DNA from: a virus
Reading direction: 5' to 3' (one strand)
Virus record (IMG/VR): IMGVR_UViG_3300043435_000575
Span: 1-44,515 of that record
DNA: 44,515 bases
In this document: positions 25,938 to 32,686 of the stretch, one piece after another
Layout: every line of letters begins with the position of its first letter
How positions within the stretch are numbered: position 1 is the first letter of the stretch
Position numbers and translations under genes: made by a program
Notes under the pieces: generated by a model
The model's database searches: none
Told to the model about the DNA's origin: nothing
The model's input: only the letters and a program-made list of their open reading frames with translations

Positions 25938-26210
25938 TTAATCAAGTCCCATTTTAAATAATGCAACTTTAGAGTTGTTGGTATCTGTGATTGCATATAG
26001 CGCATCTAGTCCAGGTAGTTCTACAGACCATGCTGAGCCAGGGGCAAGACGGTATCCGTAATCAGATGCTGTCACTCCTTCTCCTCCAAGGTATACATAT
26101 GCAGAAGCATCTACATTTTGAATTGTAATATCCATTCCAGAATGCATTCCGTTTGGAGTTAGTCTGGTAGCAGAAGCGCTACTAAGAGTTGTAAGGGCAT
26201 GAGTTGTCAT
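25938..26210 (-). CDS. Small structural protein (90 aa)
   Basis: Pattern LTPNGMHSGMDITIQNVDASAYVYLGGEGV...LAPGSAWSVELPGLDALYAIT is a compact beta-sandwich typical of phage head or tail accessory proteins. The ATG is 6 bp after TGATATAAT (26217-26222), whose TGA is the stop of the upstream 28-codon gene. Confidence 0.7.
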   Translation of the reverse strand: MTTHALTTLSSASATRLTPNGMHSGMDITIQNVDASAYVYLGGEGVTASDYGYRLAPGSAWSVELPGLDALYAITDTNNSKVALFKMGLD

Positions 26211-26222
26211 GCCTAGATTATA

Positions 26223-26309
26223 TCACCTATTTACTTTGAAAGTTTTATCTTTAATTCTAACCAGCGTGGGCAACTCAGGTCTTGGAGTTGATATTTTAAC
26301 TACTGCCAT
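26223..26309 (-). CDS. Small hypothetical protein (28 aa)
   Basis: MAVVKISTPRPELPTLVRI begins a 28-codon frame. Its ATG overlaps the upstream stop as TAATG, and its TGA is part of the extended -10 of the next gene. Such geometry is common between real genes here. No function seen. Confidence 0.55.
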   Translation of the reverse strand: MAVVKISTPRPELPTLVRIKDKTFKVNR

Positions 26310-26689
26310 TAGAGACTACCTGTTACATCTCCAATTACTGAGATGGTTCCAATCAAAGGTGTCCAAATTGTTTCTACGTCAATAGTTACTTGAAGGTCAA
26401 AAGTTAATTCTGTTACAACTGATTTATAACCAGTACCCCATAATTCAGTAATAGATGCTGGAGCCATAATGTCTACATATCCACTTCCTGCCGTAACTTC
26501 CAGGGTATCAAGAGCATCAGACTGAGGATCATAAGTAGTAGCCTCAAAGGTCCAATCAGAAGTATCAAAATATGTTACTTCGTCATCTTCTAAAAATTCA
26601 ACACGAAGCGGGGAGGTATCTCCTCTAACGATTTGCCATTTAATTCTGGCTGGATCTGCTCCAAAAACTTCTGGTCCATGCATAGTCAT
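26309..26689 (-). CDS. BppU-N-like baseplate/fibre adaptor, paralogue 3 (126 aa)
   Basis: IKWQIVRGDTSPLRVEFLED, DWTFEATTYDP, VTELTFDLQV and a final GTISVIGDVTGSL give the same Ig-like layout as the 16936 and 23896 products. It is the first gene of the minus-strand structural block. Its ATG is 6 bp after TATAAT (26696-26701). Confidence 0.68.
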   Translation of the reverse strand: MTMHGPEVFGADPARIKWQIVRGDTSPLRVEFLEDDEVTYFDTSDWTFEATTYDPQSDALDTLEVTAGSGYVDIMAPASITELWGTGYKSVVTELTFDLQVTIDVETIWTPLIGTISVIGDVTGSL

Positions 26690-26695
26690 AATGTG

Positions 26696-26701
26696 ATTAT
26701 A
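26696..26701 (-). promoter_or_regulatory. -10 box of the structural block, leaderless geometry
   Basis: TATAAT on the minus strand, 6 bp before ATG 26689. No clear -35. The inverted repeat at 26714-26756 lies just upstream and could act as an operator. Confidence 0.65.
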
Positions 26702-26713
26702 CCATAAAAAAGA

Positions 26714-26756
26714 CTAATACCTTGATTGGTGGGTATAGGACAAACCAAGGTATTAG
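26714..26756. terminator. Bidirectional terminator or operator: perfect 11-bp inverted repeat
   Basis: CTAATACCTTG (26714-26724) and CAAGGTATTAG (26746-26756) are perfect inverted repeats with a 21-base loop. It has A-rich sequence on its left, so the minus-strand transcript would end in U-rich sequence. It sits between the holin-like gene region and the structural promoter. Confidence 0.5.
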
Positions 26757-26955
26757 CCAGTAATAAAAGTATACCATAATAGACAAAACGGACATAACAT
26801 TTAAAGTTATCAAATTGTTATAATAGACAATGTCCGATTTGTTACCATATGTCTTTTATGCCAGGTATTGAATAGTGTATACTAAATATATATAAGAAAA
26901 AAAAGAACTATCTTTATAGTTTTACAAACTATCTTTATATATAGTATATAGCAAA
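26757..26955. other. Intergenic AT-rich spacer with small repeats
   Basis: No gene seen. It holds a 13-bp direct repeat AACTATCTTTATA (26906-26918 and 26927-26939). The first copy also forms a hairpin AACTAT-CTTT-ATAGTT (26906-26921). Several TATA-rich stretches could be promoters, but none has convincing spacing. Confidence 0.5.
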
Positions 26956-27222
26956 TTATTTATCATTAGCAGCAATGTGCTTAATTAGAATTTCGTACAT
27001 TTCGTCAAGTTTCTTTTCTTGGCGATCTCTAGATTTGATAGAGTCAATTCTCTGTTCGTCAACAGCACTTTCTAATCTATTAATTTGATCTTTTACCGAT
27101 GATCCGCCATTAGTTTTAAGTTCGTAAAGATAATGCTTTACAAGCCACTTGATTCCAAAGGCAATTGATGATACAATTGTAAGTATTGCTACTATTAAGG
27201 AAGCCCAGTCTTGAATTGTCAT
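26956..27222 (-). CDS. Holin-like membrane protein with coiled coil (88 aa)
   Basis: A start at the MTIQDW methionine (27222) is preferred; a longer frame begins at 27240. One membrane segment (ASLIVAILTIVSSIAFGIKWLV) is followed by a charged helix (DQINRLESAVDEQRIDSIKSRDRQEKKLDEMYEIL). This layout resembles DUF2746-type actinophage holins. It is divergent from the DHH-like gene and about 9 kb from the lysozyme. Holin function is inferred from topology. Confidence 0.6.
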   Translation of the reverse strand: MTIQDWASLIVAILTIVSSIAFGIKWLVKHYLYELKTNGGSSVKDQINRLESAVDEQRIDSIKSRDRQEKKLDEMYEILIKHIAANDK

Positions 27223-27254
27223 AACTATATTATTATACATGGAGTTTATTAAAA

Positions 27255-28025
27255 ATGAAGACAGACATACTCAATACATTAGAGCATTCGACGAATCTTA
27301 TTATATCCCCTGACATGGATGGCTTTATGACCGCAAAATTATTAGAGCGTTTTAACGGTTCGCAAATAGTAGGCTCATACGACAAAAATATTTTATGTCT
27401 CGCCGACGGGATCAATCCAGAAGAATGTCTGTTTGTCGACTGCGATATGAATCGGCAAGAGTATGTATCTCTCGGCAATCATATGCGACTCTTGGAAGAT
27501 AATATGTCCGTCGAGTCGTTTAATCCAAATGTTCACTTTGGCGTCACGACATATAGCGACAAGTTTCCTTTCGCAACCGCCTTTTTGATAAGTTTCGCAA
27601 CAGAGGTTCAAACCTCCAATCTTGACCTCATACGCATGGCTTTCGCTGACTCAACTCTCAAGAACATGGAGAAATATAGCGAGAACATGCGAAATTGGTC
27701 AACACGGATGGATCATCCTGCAGTACAGTACATAATGGACAATTCGGACATTGCAAGAAAAAATGATGCACAGGCAAGGTTTGATTATGTTGATCAATCA
27801 TTTACTTCTAAACGATACGGCAAGCAACGATACCTGGATACCCTTAATAACGCCCTAGAAGGTCAGGGTATGAAGTTTAAACCACTAACTATGGGTAGTA
27901 AGTACATATGCGACAAAGTTGGCAAAGAAACCGTTATAAGGTATAATAGAGATATCATCTCTTATGCAGAGATATTTACAGGAGAGTATTCTGTAACTTA
28001 CAACCAAGAAAAGGAATGGGTATGA
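27255..28025 (+). CDS. DHH phosphoesterase-like protein (256 aa)
   Basis: NLIISPDMDGFMTAKLL (residues 14-30) resembles motif I of DHH enzymes (xxDxDGxxSA), and LFVDCDMNRQ (about 59-68) resembles the second acidic strand. The canonical DHH triad is not seen, so activity on cyclic dinucleotides or nucleic acid ends is only a possibility. SD GGAG lies before the ATG. It starts a short plus-strand operon with two small genes that overlap it. Confidence 0.5.
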   Translation: MKTDILNTLEHSTNLIISPDMDGFMTAKLLERFNGSQIVGSYDKNILCLADGINPEECLFVDCDMNRQEYVSLGNHMRLLEDNMSVESFNPNVHFGVTTYSDKFPFATAFLISFATEVQTSNLDLIRMAFADSTLKNMEKYSENMRNWSTRMDHPAVQYIMDNSDIARKNDAQARFDYVDQSFTSKRYGKQRYLDTLNNALEGQGMKFKPLTMGSKYICDKVGKETVIRYNRDIISYAEIFTGEYSVTYNQEKEWV

Positions 28026-28207
28026 ATAAAGAAGAAATTATTGACATGATGGTAGAGAGTATTACTGCTGATAACAGAGAACTTTGCAAGCAAAACAATA
28101 TGAGCGATGAAGAAGCAGAAGCGCAAATTTCACAAGTACATCCAACGTTAGTATACATGGCTTCAAATATTTACACAAAATTGAAAGAAGGTGGCGCACT
28201 TGCCTAA
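28022..28207 (+). CDS. Hypothetical acidic protein (61 aa)
   Basis: The ATG overlaps the upstream TGA (ATGA). MNKEEIIDMMVESITADNREL is helical and acidic, with no recognised motif. Coupled to the DHH-like gene. Confidence 0.65.
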   Translation: MNKEEIIDMMVESITADNRELCKQNNMSDEEAEAQISQVHPTLVYMASNIYTKLKEGGALA

Positions 28208-28403
28208 ATATTATTACAAACCAATTTTTGAAAAAGTCCAAGAAGCATATCTGGCAAATGCCAAAAAAGACTACGAGCCAGGAATTTATATTGAGTCTAA
28301 TGTGGATATTGTTGTAAATGCAGATTCAGAAGAGCATGCAAATATGATTTGCTATGGGTTTATTGATGTAGGTATGTGGAAATTATATCAAATTAAGGAT
28401 TAA
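28191..28403 (+). CDS. Hypothetical protein (70 aa)
   Basis: Starts at GTG 28191 or TTG 28200 and overlaps the previous gene. KYYYKPIFEKVQEAY is followed by YIESNVDIVVNADSEEHANM. No motif recognised. Last gene of the operon. Confidence 0.6.
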   Translation: MAHLPKYYYKPIFEKVQEAYLANAKKDYEPGIYIESNVDIVVNADSEEHANMICYGFIDVGMWKLYQIKD

Positions 28404-28406
28404 GGT

Positions 28407-28577
28407 TTAGGCCATATTTTTTACAAATTGGGCTATCTCATGTGCTGCTTCATGATGTGTACCGTGAAATTTTAACTCGATCTGGTTTGCAATATGTTGT
28501 CTAAGTCTTTGCTCAATATTAAATAGCAAAACCGCTTGTTTTTGTTCTGGAGTTAACTCTTGATGATCGCTATTCAT
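28407..28577 (-). CDS. Small helical protein (56 aa)
   Basis: MNSDHQELTPEQKQAVLLFN opens a His-rich helical protein (FHGTHHEAAHEIAQF). The ATG overlaps the stop of the next gene upstream (ATGAATAG). Convergent with the DHH operon. Function unknown. Confidence 0.6.
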   Translation of the reverse strand: MNSDHQELTPEQKQAVLLFNIEQRLRQHIANQIELKFHGTHHEAAHEIAQFVKNMA

Positions 28578-28737
28578 TTTTGCAAGAACATCCTGAGCAA
28601 CAAGTTTCTGAAAATATTTTTACAGCCAACGAAGAGTAGTCTGTAGGTCTGCCCATATTGTCTGTTGATTGCATAGGTTTGGATTCGAATAAGAAATTTT
28701 CATCCCAGGCATTTTCTAGATTGTCCAGAATTCCCAT
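28570..28737 (-). CDS. Small protein with C-terminal Cys cluster (55 aa)
   Basis: MGILDNLENAWDENFLF begins the frame, which ends in ETCCSGCSCKNE with four Cys in six residues, a possible metal site. It overlaps the next gene by 8 bases. Its neighbour upstream also has a Cys cluster. Confidence 0.6.
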   Translation of the reverse strand: MGILDNLENAWDENFLFESKPMQSTDNMGRPTDYSSLAVKIFSETCCSGCSCKNE

Positions 28738-28741
28738 TTAA

Positions 28742-28825
28742 TTATTCCTGTGGTGCACTCATATGAGGATTAGTGCATGTGCATGCTTTGCAGCAGTTAT
28801 CGCCATCATAATTTGTTTCGGTCAT
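28742..28825 (-). CDS. Cys-cluster microprotein (27 aa)
   Basis: The 27-residue product contains NCCKACTCTNPHM. The ATG is exactly 6 bp after extended -10 TGCTATAAT (28832-28837), so it is probably leaderless and heads a three-gene minus-strand operon. Confidence 0.55.
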   Translation of the reverse strand: MTETNYDGDNCCKACTCTNPHMSAPQE

Positions 28826-28853
28826 AGATCTATTATAGCACCATTCTGAAAAA

Positions 28854-29450
28854 TTATTTTTTTAAGTAATCTATCATTCTTTGAAGGATCTCTACGCTGT
28901 CTTTGGCATTACCTAGCGCAGCATTACAGTGATGACACAACAAACCTCTAATACAATTACCACAGGCCCTAGTTCCAGGACAGCAGGAATGATTATGGTC
29001 TACAGATAGGCGCTTTCTAAATGTACTTTCTTTTAAACCACAAATCCTACAACTATAGTCTTGATCTTCTAGCATTTTATGATATTGCTCCATTGTCAAA
29101 CCATATCTTTCAATATTTCTTGTATGTCTAAGTATGGGAGCACAAGTAATACAATATGATAATTCTTTATATTTAACGTTTTTAGATTGCTTCATTTCCT
29201 CTTGAGGAAAATACTCTCCACAGTTGCGACAATGAATATTGCCAGAAGAGTCTAATTTTCTAGGAAATATACGTGTGGCATCATTTTCTTTAATGTCATA
29301 TGCCTTTACACAAACCTTGCACCAAGGCTTTAGTTTATCTTGTGCTTTAGAGTACTTGTGAAAATGTAATAGGTTTTTATATTCCCTGCAATTTGTACAT
29401 TGTTTTTGATTTTTGTCATTGTATTGAACTTTTGTGTATTCTTTTCTCAT
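28854..29450 (-). CDS. Recombination endonuclease VII/HNH-type nuclease (198 aa)
   Basis: N-terminal CxxC pairs (NCREYKNLLHFH, CKVC, CRNCGEYF, CITC) precede the endonuclease VII core: YSCRICG, SVDHNHSCCPGTRACGNCIRGLLCHHCNAALGNAKD. In T4 this family resolves branched DNA before packaging; in many phages it is a free-standing HNH homing or packaging nuclease. The ATG is 6 bp after TGATATACT (29457-29462). Structural Cys and the catalytic DHNH are present. Confidence 0.85.
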   Translation of the reverse strand: MRKEYTKVQYNDKNQKQCTNCREYKNLLHFHKYSKAQDKLKPWCKVCVKAYDIKENDATRIFPRKLDSSGNIHCRNCGEYFPQEEMKQSKNVKYKELSYCITCAPILRHTRNIERYGLTMEQYHKMLEDQDYSCRICGLKESTFRKRLSVDHNHSCCPGTRACGNCIRGLLCHHCNAALGNAKDSVEILQRMIDYLKK

Positions 29451-29604
29451 ATTATAAGTATATCATAAAATTCAGATTTATTCAGATTTCTATATTTACA
29501 CTTTTTGGAATATTTTATTCAGATGTACGATACACACTATACAGAAAATACACACAAAAAAATAGTGCGCCCATAACAGACGCACTAGATCTTGGGAAAA
29601 CCTT
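29451..29604. other. Spacer with ATTCAGAT repeats and a minus-strand terminator
   Basis: ATTCAGAT occurs three times between 29470 and 29525, upstream of the endonuclease gene on its own strand. No gene is seen. Confidence 0.45.
29555..29586 (-). terminator. Rho-independent terminator for the 29605-30106 operon
   Basis: On the minus strand AGTGCG and CGCACT (29564-29586) pair around an 11-base loop and are followed by A then seven T. Good position after the operon's last gene. Confidence 0.8.
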
Positions 29605-29787
29605 CTACTTCATTCTACCCTGTATCCATCCATTGTGTATACCTATGATGGGTGCATCAATACATACCGCCACACCTTGGTGTAGGGTGCTTCCCATCAA
29701 TTCAATGAACTCGTGTACATGCTCCTTGGTATCGAATTCCATACCCCGCGTTGTACCGCTTGTTGTTGTTAGTGTTAATTTAATCAT
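29605..29787 (-). CDS. Small protein, paralogue of 31520-31705 product (60 aa)
   Basis: MIKLTLTTTSGTTRGMEFD and a later GVAVCIDAPIIGIHNGWIQG match, position by position, the pattern SG...T...V..FI...GV.V...GI....G of the plus-strand gene at 31520. The ATG overlaps the upstream stop (ATGA). Function unknown; the two copies are fired from opposite sides of the divergent promoter region. Confidence 0.7.
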   Translation of the reverse strand: MIKLTLTTTSGTTRGMEFDTKEHVHEFIELMGSTLHQGVAVCIDAPIIGIHNGWIQGRMK

Positions 29788-29933
29788 TGTGTTACCTTTC
29801 GCATGTGTGCTACTACATTGACAGAAACCTTTTGTAGGTCTGCTACTACCTTGTTCATTTCATCTGCTGAGTTAGCAGTAAGCCCTGCGCCTAGTAATTG
29901 TGCGCCGTCCCATAGTGAGTAAGTGATAGTCAT
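29784..29933 (-). CDS. Hypothetical protein (49 aa)
   Basis: MTITYSLWDGAQLLGAGLTA opens a small frame that overlaps both neighbours by 4 bases (ATGA). NSADEMNKVVADL is helical. Overlap geometry is the main evidence. Confidence 0.65.
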   Translation of the reverse strand: MTITYSLWDGAQLLGAGLTANSADEMNKVVADLQKVSVNVVAHMRKVTQ

Positions 29934-30106
29934 TTGATAAGCCCTCTTTTCTTTAGTAATTCTTGAGCCTTAGCGATTTGCTCAGGTGTAGCGTTGCGAT
30001 AAGCGTTAATTGTTTCTCTTATCCATGGTGACTTAGCCATAGCCTTCTCATGGGCTTCATGGCGAGCAATCGCTTGCTCGGCTTGTATTCTATTTAGTGT
30101 ATTCAT
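29930..30106 (-). CDS. Hypothetical helical protein (58 aa)
   Basis: The ATG at 30106 is preferred over a GTG at 30115 because GAAAGG sits 8 bases upstream. MNTLNRIQAEQAIARHEAHE is followed by ATPEQIAKAQELLKKRG. First gene of the leftward operon from the divergent promoter. Confidence 0.68.
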   Translation of the reverse strand: MNTLNRIQAEQAIARHEAHEKAMAKSPWIRETINAYRNATPEQIAKAQELLKKRGLIK

Positions 30107-30417
30107 CTTGAACACCTTTCTTTATTTTGTATACTGCAAGTATAACAGAGAAATGTCAAAAAGTCAAGTCCTAGCACGGCGTGTCGCATGTGATGTCCGT
30201 CACACGGCACGTGTCAAATCGACACACCGATAACCTCACTATTGTTACGCAATCGTTATAATTCCCCCTACTAATGTGACCTACCTCTCATGTGATACAC
30301 CTCATAATGTCCCTAATGTCCGTTTTGCACCCCTCAATTTGTCAGACCCCCCTGCTATACTTACAGTATAAAGAAACACAAGCGGTAAAGAAATCCGCTA
30401 AAGAAAGGTGGTCATAA
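30107..30417. other. Divergent promoter region
   Basis: Holds a leftward promoter (TTGACT 30162-30167, TATACT 30139-30144) and a rightward one (-10 TATACT 30356-30361). Both -10 boxes sit in TATACT-N3-AGTATA palindromes (30130-30144, 30356-30370). An exact TGTGA-N6-TCACA lies at 30189-30204, centred about 63 bp before the leftward start. TTTGTCAGACCCC precedes the rightward -10. CGGCGTGTCG-type repeats lie near 30178 and 30220. Confidence 0.75.
30189..30204. promoter_or_regulatory. CRP/GlxR-type operator (exact)
   Basis: TGTGA-TGTCCG-TCACA, a perfect half-site pair in the divergent region. Centre about 63.5 bp before the leftward transcription start, close to class I activator placement. Confidence 0.6.
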
Positions 30418-30600
30418 ATGACTACATTAGATAAAACAACAGTATGCGTAGAGCATAACCCTTATTTCACCGCTATCTCAGAGGTAGCCGATGTGCAATA
30501 CACATTCTGCCAAGATTGCGAACAGAATATAGACCGCTTTTGGCTAGACTATGGAATGGAACGACTACCAGAGTGGTCAGATTGGTCGGTTACTAAATGA
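30418..30600 (+). CDS. Hypothetical small protein, zinc-finger-like (60 aa)
   Basis: SD AAAGGTGG upstream. MTTLDKTTVCVEHNPYFTAI and FCQDCEQNIDRFWLDYG hold C..H and CxxC features that could bind zinc, in a form familiar from actinophages. First gene of a six-gene overlapping operon. Confidence 0.75.
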   Translation: MTTLDKTTVCVEHNPYFTAISEVADVQYTFCQDCEQNIDRFWLDYGMERLPEWSDWSVTK

Positions 30601-30764
30601 GTATTTGGACTAGAATTGCTACCACTAGCAATTACCCAAAGGGCATGATGAACCTATGCCCATGTGGTCAGGTGGTATTAGCCCCTGCGCTATACCATGA
30701 GGGGCAGTCATACATGACTAACCCTAACAAATGTAAAGACTTATTCGAAGGAGTAAATAAATGA
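30597..30764 (+). CDS. Hypothetical protein with CxC motif (55 aa)
   Basis: ATGA overlap with the previous gene. MSIWTRIATTSNYPKGMMNL is followed by CPCGQVV and a late CKDLF. Possible zinc ligand set. Coupled on both sides by 4-base overlaps. Confidence 0.68.
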   Translation: MSIWTRIATTSNYPKGMMNLCPCGQVVLAPALYHEGQSYMTNPNKCKDLFEGVNK

Positions 30765-30925
30765 GTACCTATGTACCTATCAAATCCGTATGTGGTGCGG
30801 TAACTACCACAATCGACCAGTATGACTATGACCTAAACCCTCATGGTGTTATCTGTTGCGATAACTGTAACTCTATCGTGTTATGCCGTAAGGCTTGGGA
30901 TTTTCTATACAAGGAGGTTAAGTAA
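30761..30925 (+). CDS. Hypothetical Cys-containing protein (54 aa)
   Basis: MSTYVPIKSVCGAVTTTID then GVICCDNCNSIVLCRKAW, a treble of Cys pairs. ATGA overlap upstream and TAATG downstream. GGAG near its end serves the next gene. Confidence 0.66.
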   Translation: MSTYVPIKSVCGAVTTTIDQYDYDLNPHGVICCDNCNSIVLCRKAWDFLYKEVK

Positions 30926-31074
30926 TGAATAACTATGAGTTTAATGTCTATGTAACAGTAGAGGCAGAGTCCTATGATGAGGCCATTGATGTATTTGAGT
31001 TTCAATTAAAATACGGAATGAATAAAGATAATGTTTATTGTGCAGATATAAAAGATTTGGGGATAAGCGAATGA
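30925..31074 (+). CDS. Hypothetical protein (49 aa)
   Basis: MNNYEFNVYVTVEAESYDEA, a beta-strand followed by a helix, resembles the 'VxVTVEAxxxxEA' small proteins common in actinophage early regions. TAATG start, with GGAGG 6 bases upstream. Confidence 0.68.
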   Translation: MNNYEFNVYVTVEAESYDEAIDVFEFQLKYGMNKDNVYCADIKDLGISE

Positions 31075-31160
31075 AAACACTTCAAGAAAAACTTGACGCA
31101 GTAGCGTTAGAGTTAGAGCCAGTACTTTGGGAATTACTAAATGAAATCGAGGATAAATAA
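31071..31160 (+). CDS. Helical microprotein (29 aa)
   Basis: MKTLQEKLDAVALELEPVLW is acidic and amphipathic. ATGA overlap with the previous gene. Confidence 0.5.
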   Translation: MKTLQEKLDAVALELEPVLWELLNEIEDK

Positions 31161-31215
31161 ATTGTTATTAGTTTTAATTGCAATGATTGTGTTTGGCTTT
31201 TTGTATTCACTCTAG
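31141..31215 (+). CDS. Single-span membrane microprotein (24 aa)
   Basis: MKSRINKLLLVLIAMIVFGF: a basic start and one hydrophobic helix. It overlaps the end of the previous gene by 20 bases in another frame. Such peptides can act on the membrane or host transporters, but function is unknown. Confidence 0.45.
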   Translation: MKSRINKLLLVLIAMIVFGFLYSL

Positions 31216-31222
31216 TAGTAAA

Positions 31223-31252
31223 GATCGCATGGATAAATACCCTGCGATTTTT
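31223..31252 (+). terminator. Rho-independent terminator
   Basis: ATCGCA (31224-31229) pairs with TGCGAT (31243-31248), followed by a T run. It ends the 30418 operon and is directly followed by a TGCACGTG/DnaA-box module. Confidence 0.75.
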
Positions 31253-31286
31253 GCACGTGGCGGTTATCCACAGGGGGTGTGTATAA
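31252..31286 (+). promoter_or_regulatory. TGCACGTG-N4-DnaA box module 1
   Basis: TGCACGTG (31252-31259), GCGG, then exact TTATCCACA (31264-31272), with the imperfect inverted copy TGTGTATAA at 31278-31286. Confidence 0.7.
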
Positions 31287-31519
31287 CTAATGTGTTTAAG
31301 GTCACACAATTATTTCCCCCATTTACGGCGTGTCGATTTGCTTTTTTGACATTTCTTTGCTATACTTCTAGTATAACAATTAAATAATGACTAATAAAGC
31401 AATGAGCCTTAGCAAATAAATGTGACGAGTATCACAGTGAGCCTAAGCAAATAAGTGCCCAATTTGTCAGACCCCCCTGTTATACTTATATTAACAAACA
31501 AACGAAAGGTAGTCACTAA
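31253..31519. other. Regulatory intergenic region
   Basis: No gene seen. It carries DnaA-box module 1, a near CRP site (TGTGT-TTAAGG-TCACA, 31291-31306), a promoter TTGCTT-17-TATACT (31338-31366) with palindrome TATACT-TCT-AGTATA (31361-31375), an exact CRP site (31421-31436) and a second promoter with TTTGTCAGACCCC (31463-31475) and TATACT (31481-31486). Confidence 0.7.
31421..31436. promoter_or_regulatory. CRP/GlxR-type operator (exact)
   Basis: TGTGA-CGAGTA-TCACA. Centre about 64 bp before the predicted start of the 31520 operon, so an activator role is plausible. Confidence 0.6.
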
Positions 31520-31705
31520 ATGACTTACACTATAAAACTCGAAACCTATTCAGGTTCCGTAAAAAATATCCCCCTATCAACTAAAGGACAGGTTGCAGAT
31601 TTTATCTCTAACTATCCTAATGCGTTACCTGTTGGCGTATCTGTTAAAGTATCTTGCGACATGCTAGGTATTCGTGGAACACTTAGAGGAAAGGCACTTA
31701 TCTAA
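31520..31705 (+). CDS. Small protein, paralogue of 29605-29787 product (61 aa)
   Basis: SD GAAAGGT upstream. MTYTIKLETYSGSVKNIPLS, then VADFISNYPNALPVGVSVKV and LGIRGTLRG. Aligns end to end with the minus-strand 60-residue protein. Function unknown. Confidence 0.72.
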   Translation: MTYTIKLETYSGSVKNIPLSTKGQVADFISNYPNALPVGVSVKVSCDMLGIRGTLRGKALI

Positions 31706-31860
31706 TGATAAACTCAGTACTCTCTATCCCTTGCGAAGAATGCCACGCAACAGGTTTAATCTTTTTTGGCGATGAAGATAATTTCGATGTAGAATCTTGC
31801 GTATGCGATTTTGGCATGGAGCAAGACCTTAATTTATTCAATACACCCGAATCAAACTAA
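31705..31860 (+). CDS. Hypothetical zinc-motif protein (51 aa)
   Basis: TAATG start. SIPCEECHATGLIFFGD and ESCVCDFGM give CxxC and CxC pairs, as in DnaJ-type zinc turns (CxxCxxxG). Confidence 0.66.
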   Translation: MINSVLSIPCEECHATGLIFFGDEDNFDVESCVCDFGMEQDLNLFNTPESN

Positions 31861-31878
31861 AGAATAGGAAATAAAAAA

Positions 31879-32088
31879 ATGACAGTATCAATCGAACACA
31901 ACCTAAAGTTTATCACAGAGGTAGACGAGACTCACCCCGTAGGAATGCAACTGCTTAGACTTTCAGAGTCAATGCAAATTGTAATGCTTGAAGGAATGCT
32001 AAAAGAGTTACTTGCTCCCCGCATTCAACCCGCCATTGATGAATTAAATGCTAATGGTTCATATGCAATTCTTAAGGTGGTCAAATAA
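31879..32088 (+). CDS. Hypothetical protein (69 aa)
   Basis: AGGA upstream. MTVSIEHNLKFITEVDETHP and a helical middle (LSESMQIVMLEGMLKELL). No motif recognised. Overlaps the next gene at TAATG. Confidence 0.68.
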   Translation: MTVSIEHNLKFITEVDETHPVGMQLLRLSESMQIVMLEGMLKELLAPRIQPAIDELNANGSYAILKVVK

Positions 32089-32273
32089 TGATGACACGCA
32101 AAGACTATGTAGCAACCGCAGAAATCCTGCACGGATTTAAAGATTTAATCGGTGACCAATTAGTTTTTGAAGATTTGGTCGATGAGTTTTCGCTAATGTT
32201 TGAAAGCGATAACGAAAGATTTGACCATGTAAAGTTTTTCAATGCTTGCCATAAGGAAATGGAGTTAGTGTAA
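32088..32273 (+). CDS. Conserved phage small protein (61 aa)
   Basis: MMTRKDYVATAEILHGFKDL...FMFESDN-type pattern with FNACHKE near the end is, from memory, a widely distributed small phage protein of unknown function. TAATG junction upstream and again downstream. Confidence 0.72.
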   Translation: MMTRKDYVATAEILHGFKDLIGDQLVFEDLVDEFSLMFESDNERFDHVKFFNACHKEMELV

Positions 32274-32566
32274 TGACAACAACAACAACGACAACTACAT
32301 CAACAAACCCAGCAACAGTTACAACTACTGCAACTGCAACTCTCTTGCCATGGAATGGATTTGCAATTTCGGGCTTTGTTCTTTCACTTACTATTTGGCC
32401 AATGGCTTTTATCTTTAGTCCAATAGCACTTAGCCAATTTAAAAGAAATGGTGAAAACTGGAACAGAGGTAAAGGTCTTGCAACTGCAGGTTTAATTATT
32501 GCAATAGTGCAAGCAGTTTTTACTGTTTTGTTTTGGGATTATCTTCTTAGCGATATGGAATACTAA
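32273..32566 (+). CDS. DUF4190-like membrane protein with Thr-rich start (97 aa)
   Basis: The first 40 residues are mostly Thr/Ala. Then two membrane spans (GFAISGFVLSLTIWPMAFIF, ATAGLIIAIVQAVFTVLF) flank IALSQFKRNGENWNRGKGLA, the DUF4190 loop. It ends at a hairpin element (32581-32606). Membrane role, unknown. Confidence 0.75.
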   Translation: MTTTTTTTTSTNPATVTTTATATLLPWNGFAISGFVLSLTIWPMAFIFSPIALSQFKRNGENWNRGKGLATAGLIIAIVQAVFTVLFWDYLLSDMEY

Positions 32567-32580
32567 TCCTATAATAAATT

Positions 32581-32606
32581 ATCCTGAGCATGATTTAAAA
32601 CTGCTC
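32581..32606 (+). repeat. Conserved hairpin element, copy 1
   Basis: ATCCT, then GAGCA / TGCTC stem around 11-base loop TGATTTAAAAC. Same element at 35630, 36230, 36817 and 38035. Confidence 0.65.
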
Positions 32607-32625
32607 GATCTTTTAACAAAAAAAA

Positions 32626-32658
32626 TGCACGTGTGACTTATCCACAGGCTGTGTATAA
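32626..32658 (+). promoter_or_regulatory. TGCACGTG-N4-DnaA box module 2
   Basis: TGCACGTG (32626-32633), TGAC, exact TTATCCACA (32638-32646), then inverted TGTGTATAA (32650-32658). Confidence 0.7.
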
Positions 32659-32670
32659 CTTTAAGTAGCA

Positions 32671-32686
32671 TGTGATTTTTCTCACA
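32671..32686. promoter_or_regulatory. CRP/GlxR-type operator (exact)
   Basis: TGTGA-TTTTTC-TCACA, about 130 bp before the next promoter's start, so direct activation there is less likely than at other copies. Confidence 0.55.

Noticed and set aside
27233-27611. Two minus-strand frames opposite the DHH-like gene
   Set aside because: No start signals. The plus frame has SD, motif I-like residues and ATGA coupling to the next gene.
29393-29821. A 142-codon plus-strand frame
   Set aside because: It runs opposite the start of the endonuclease gene and the 60-residue gene and through the terminator; no ribosome site or motif.
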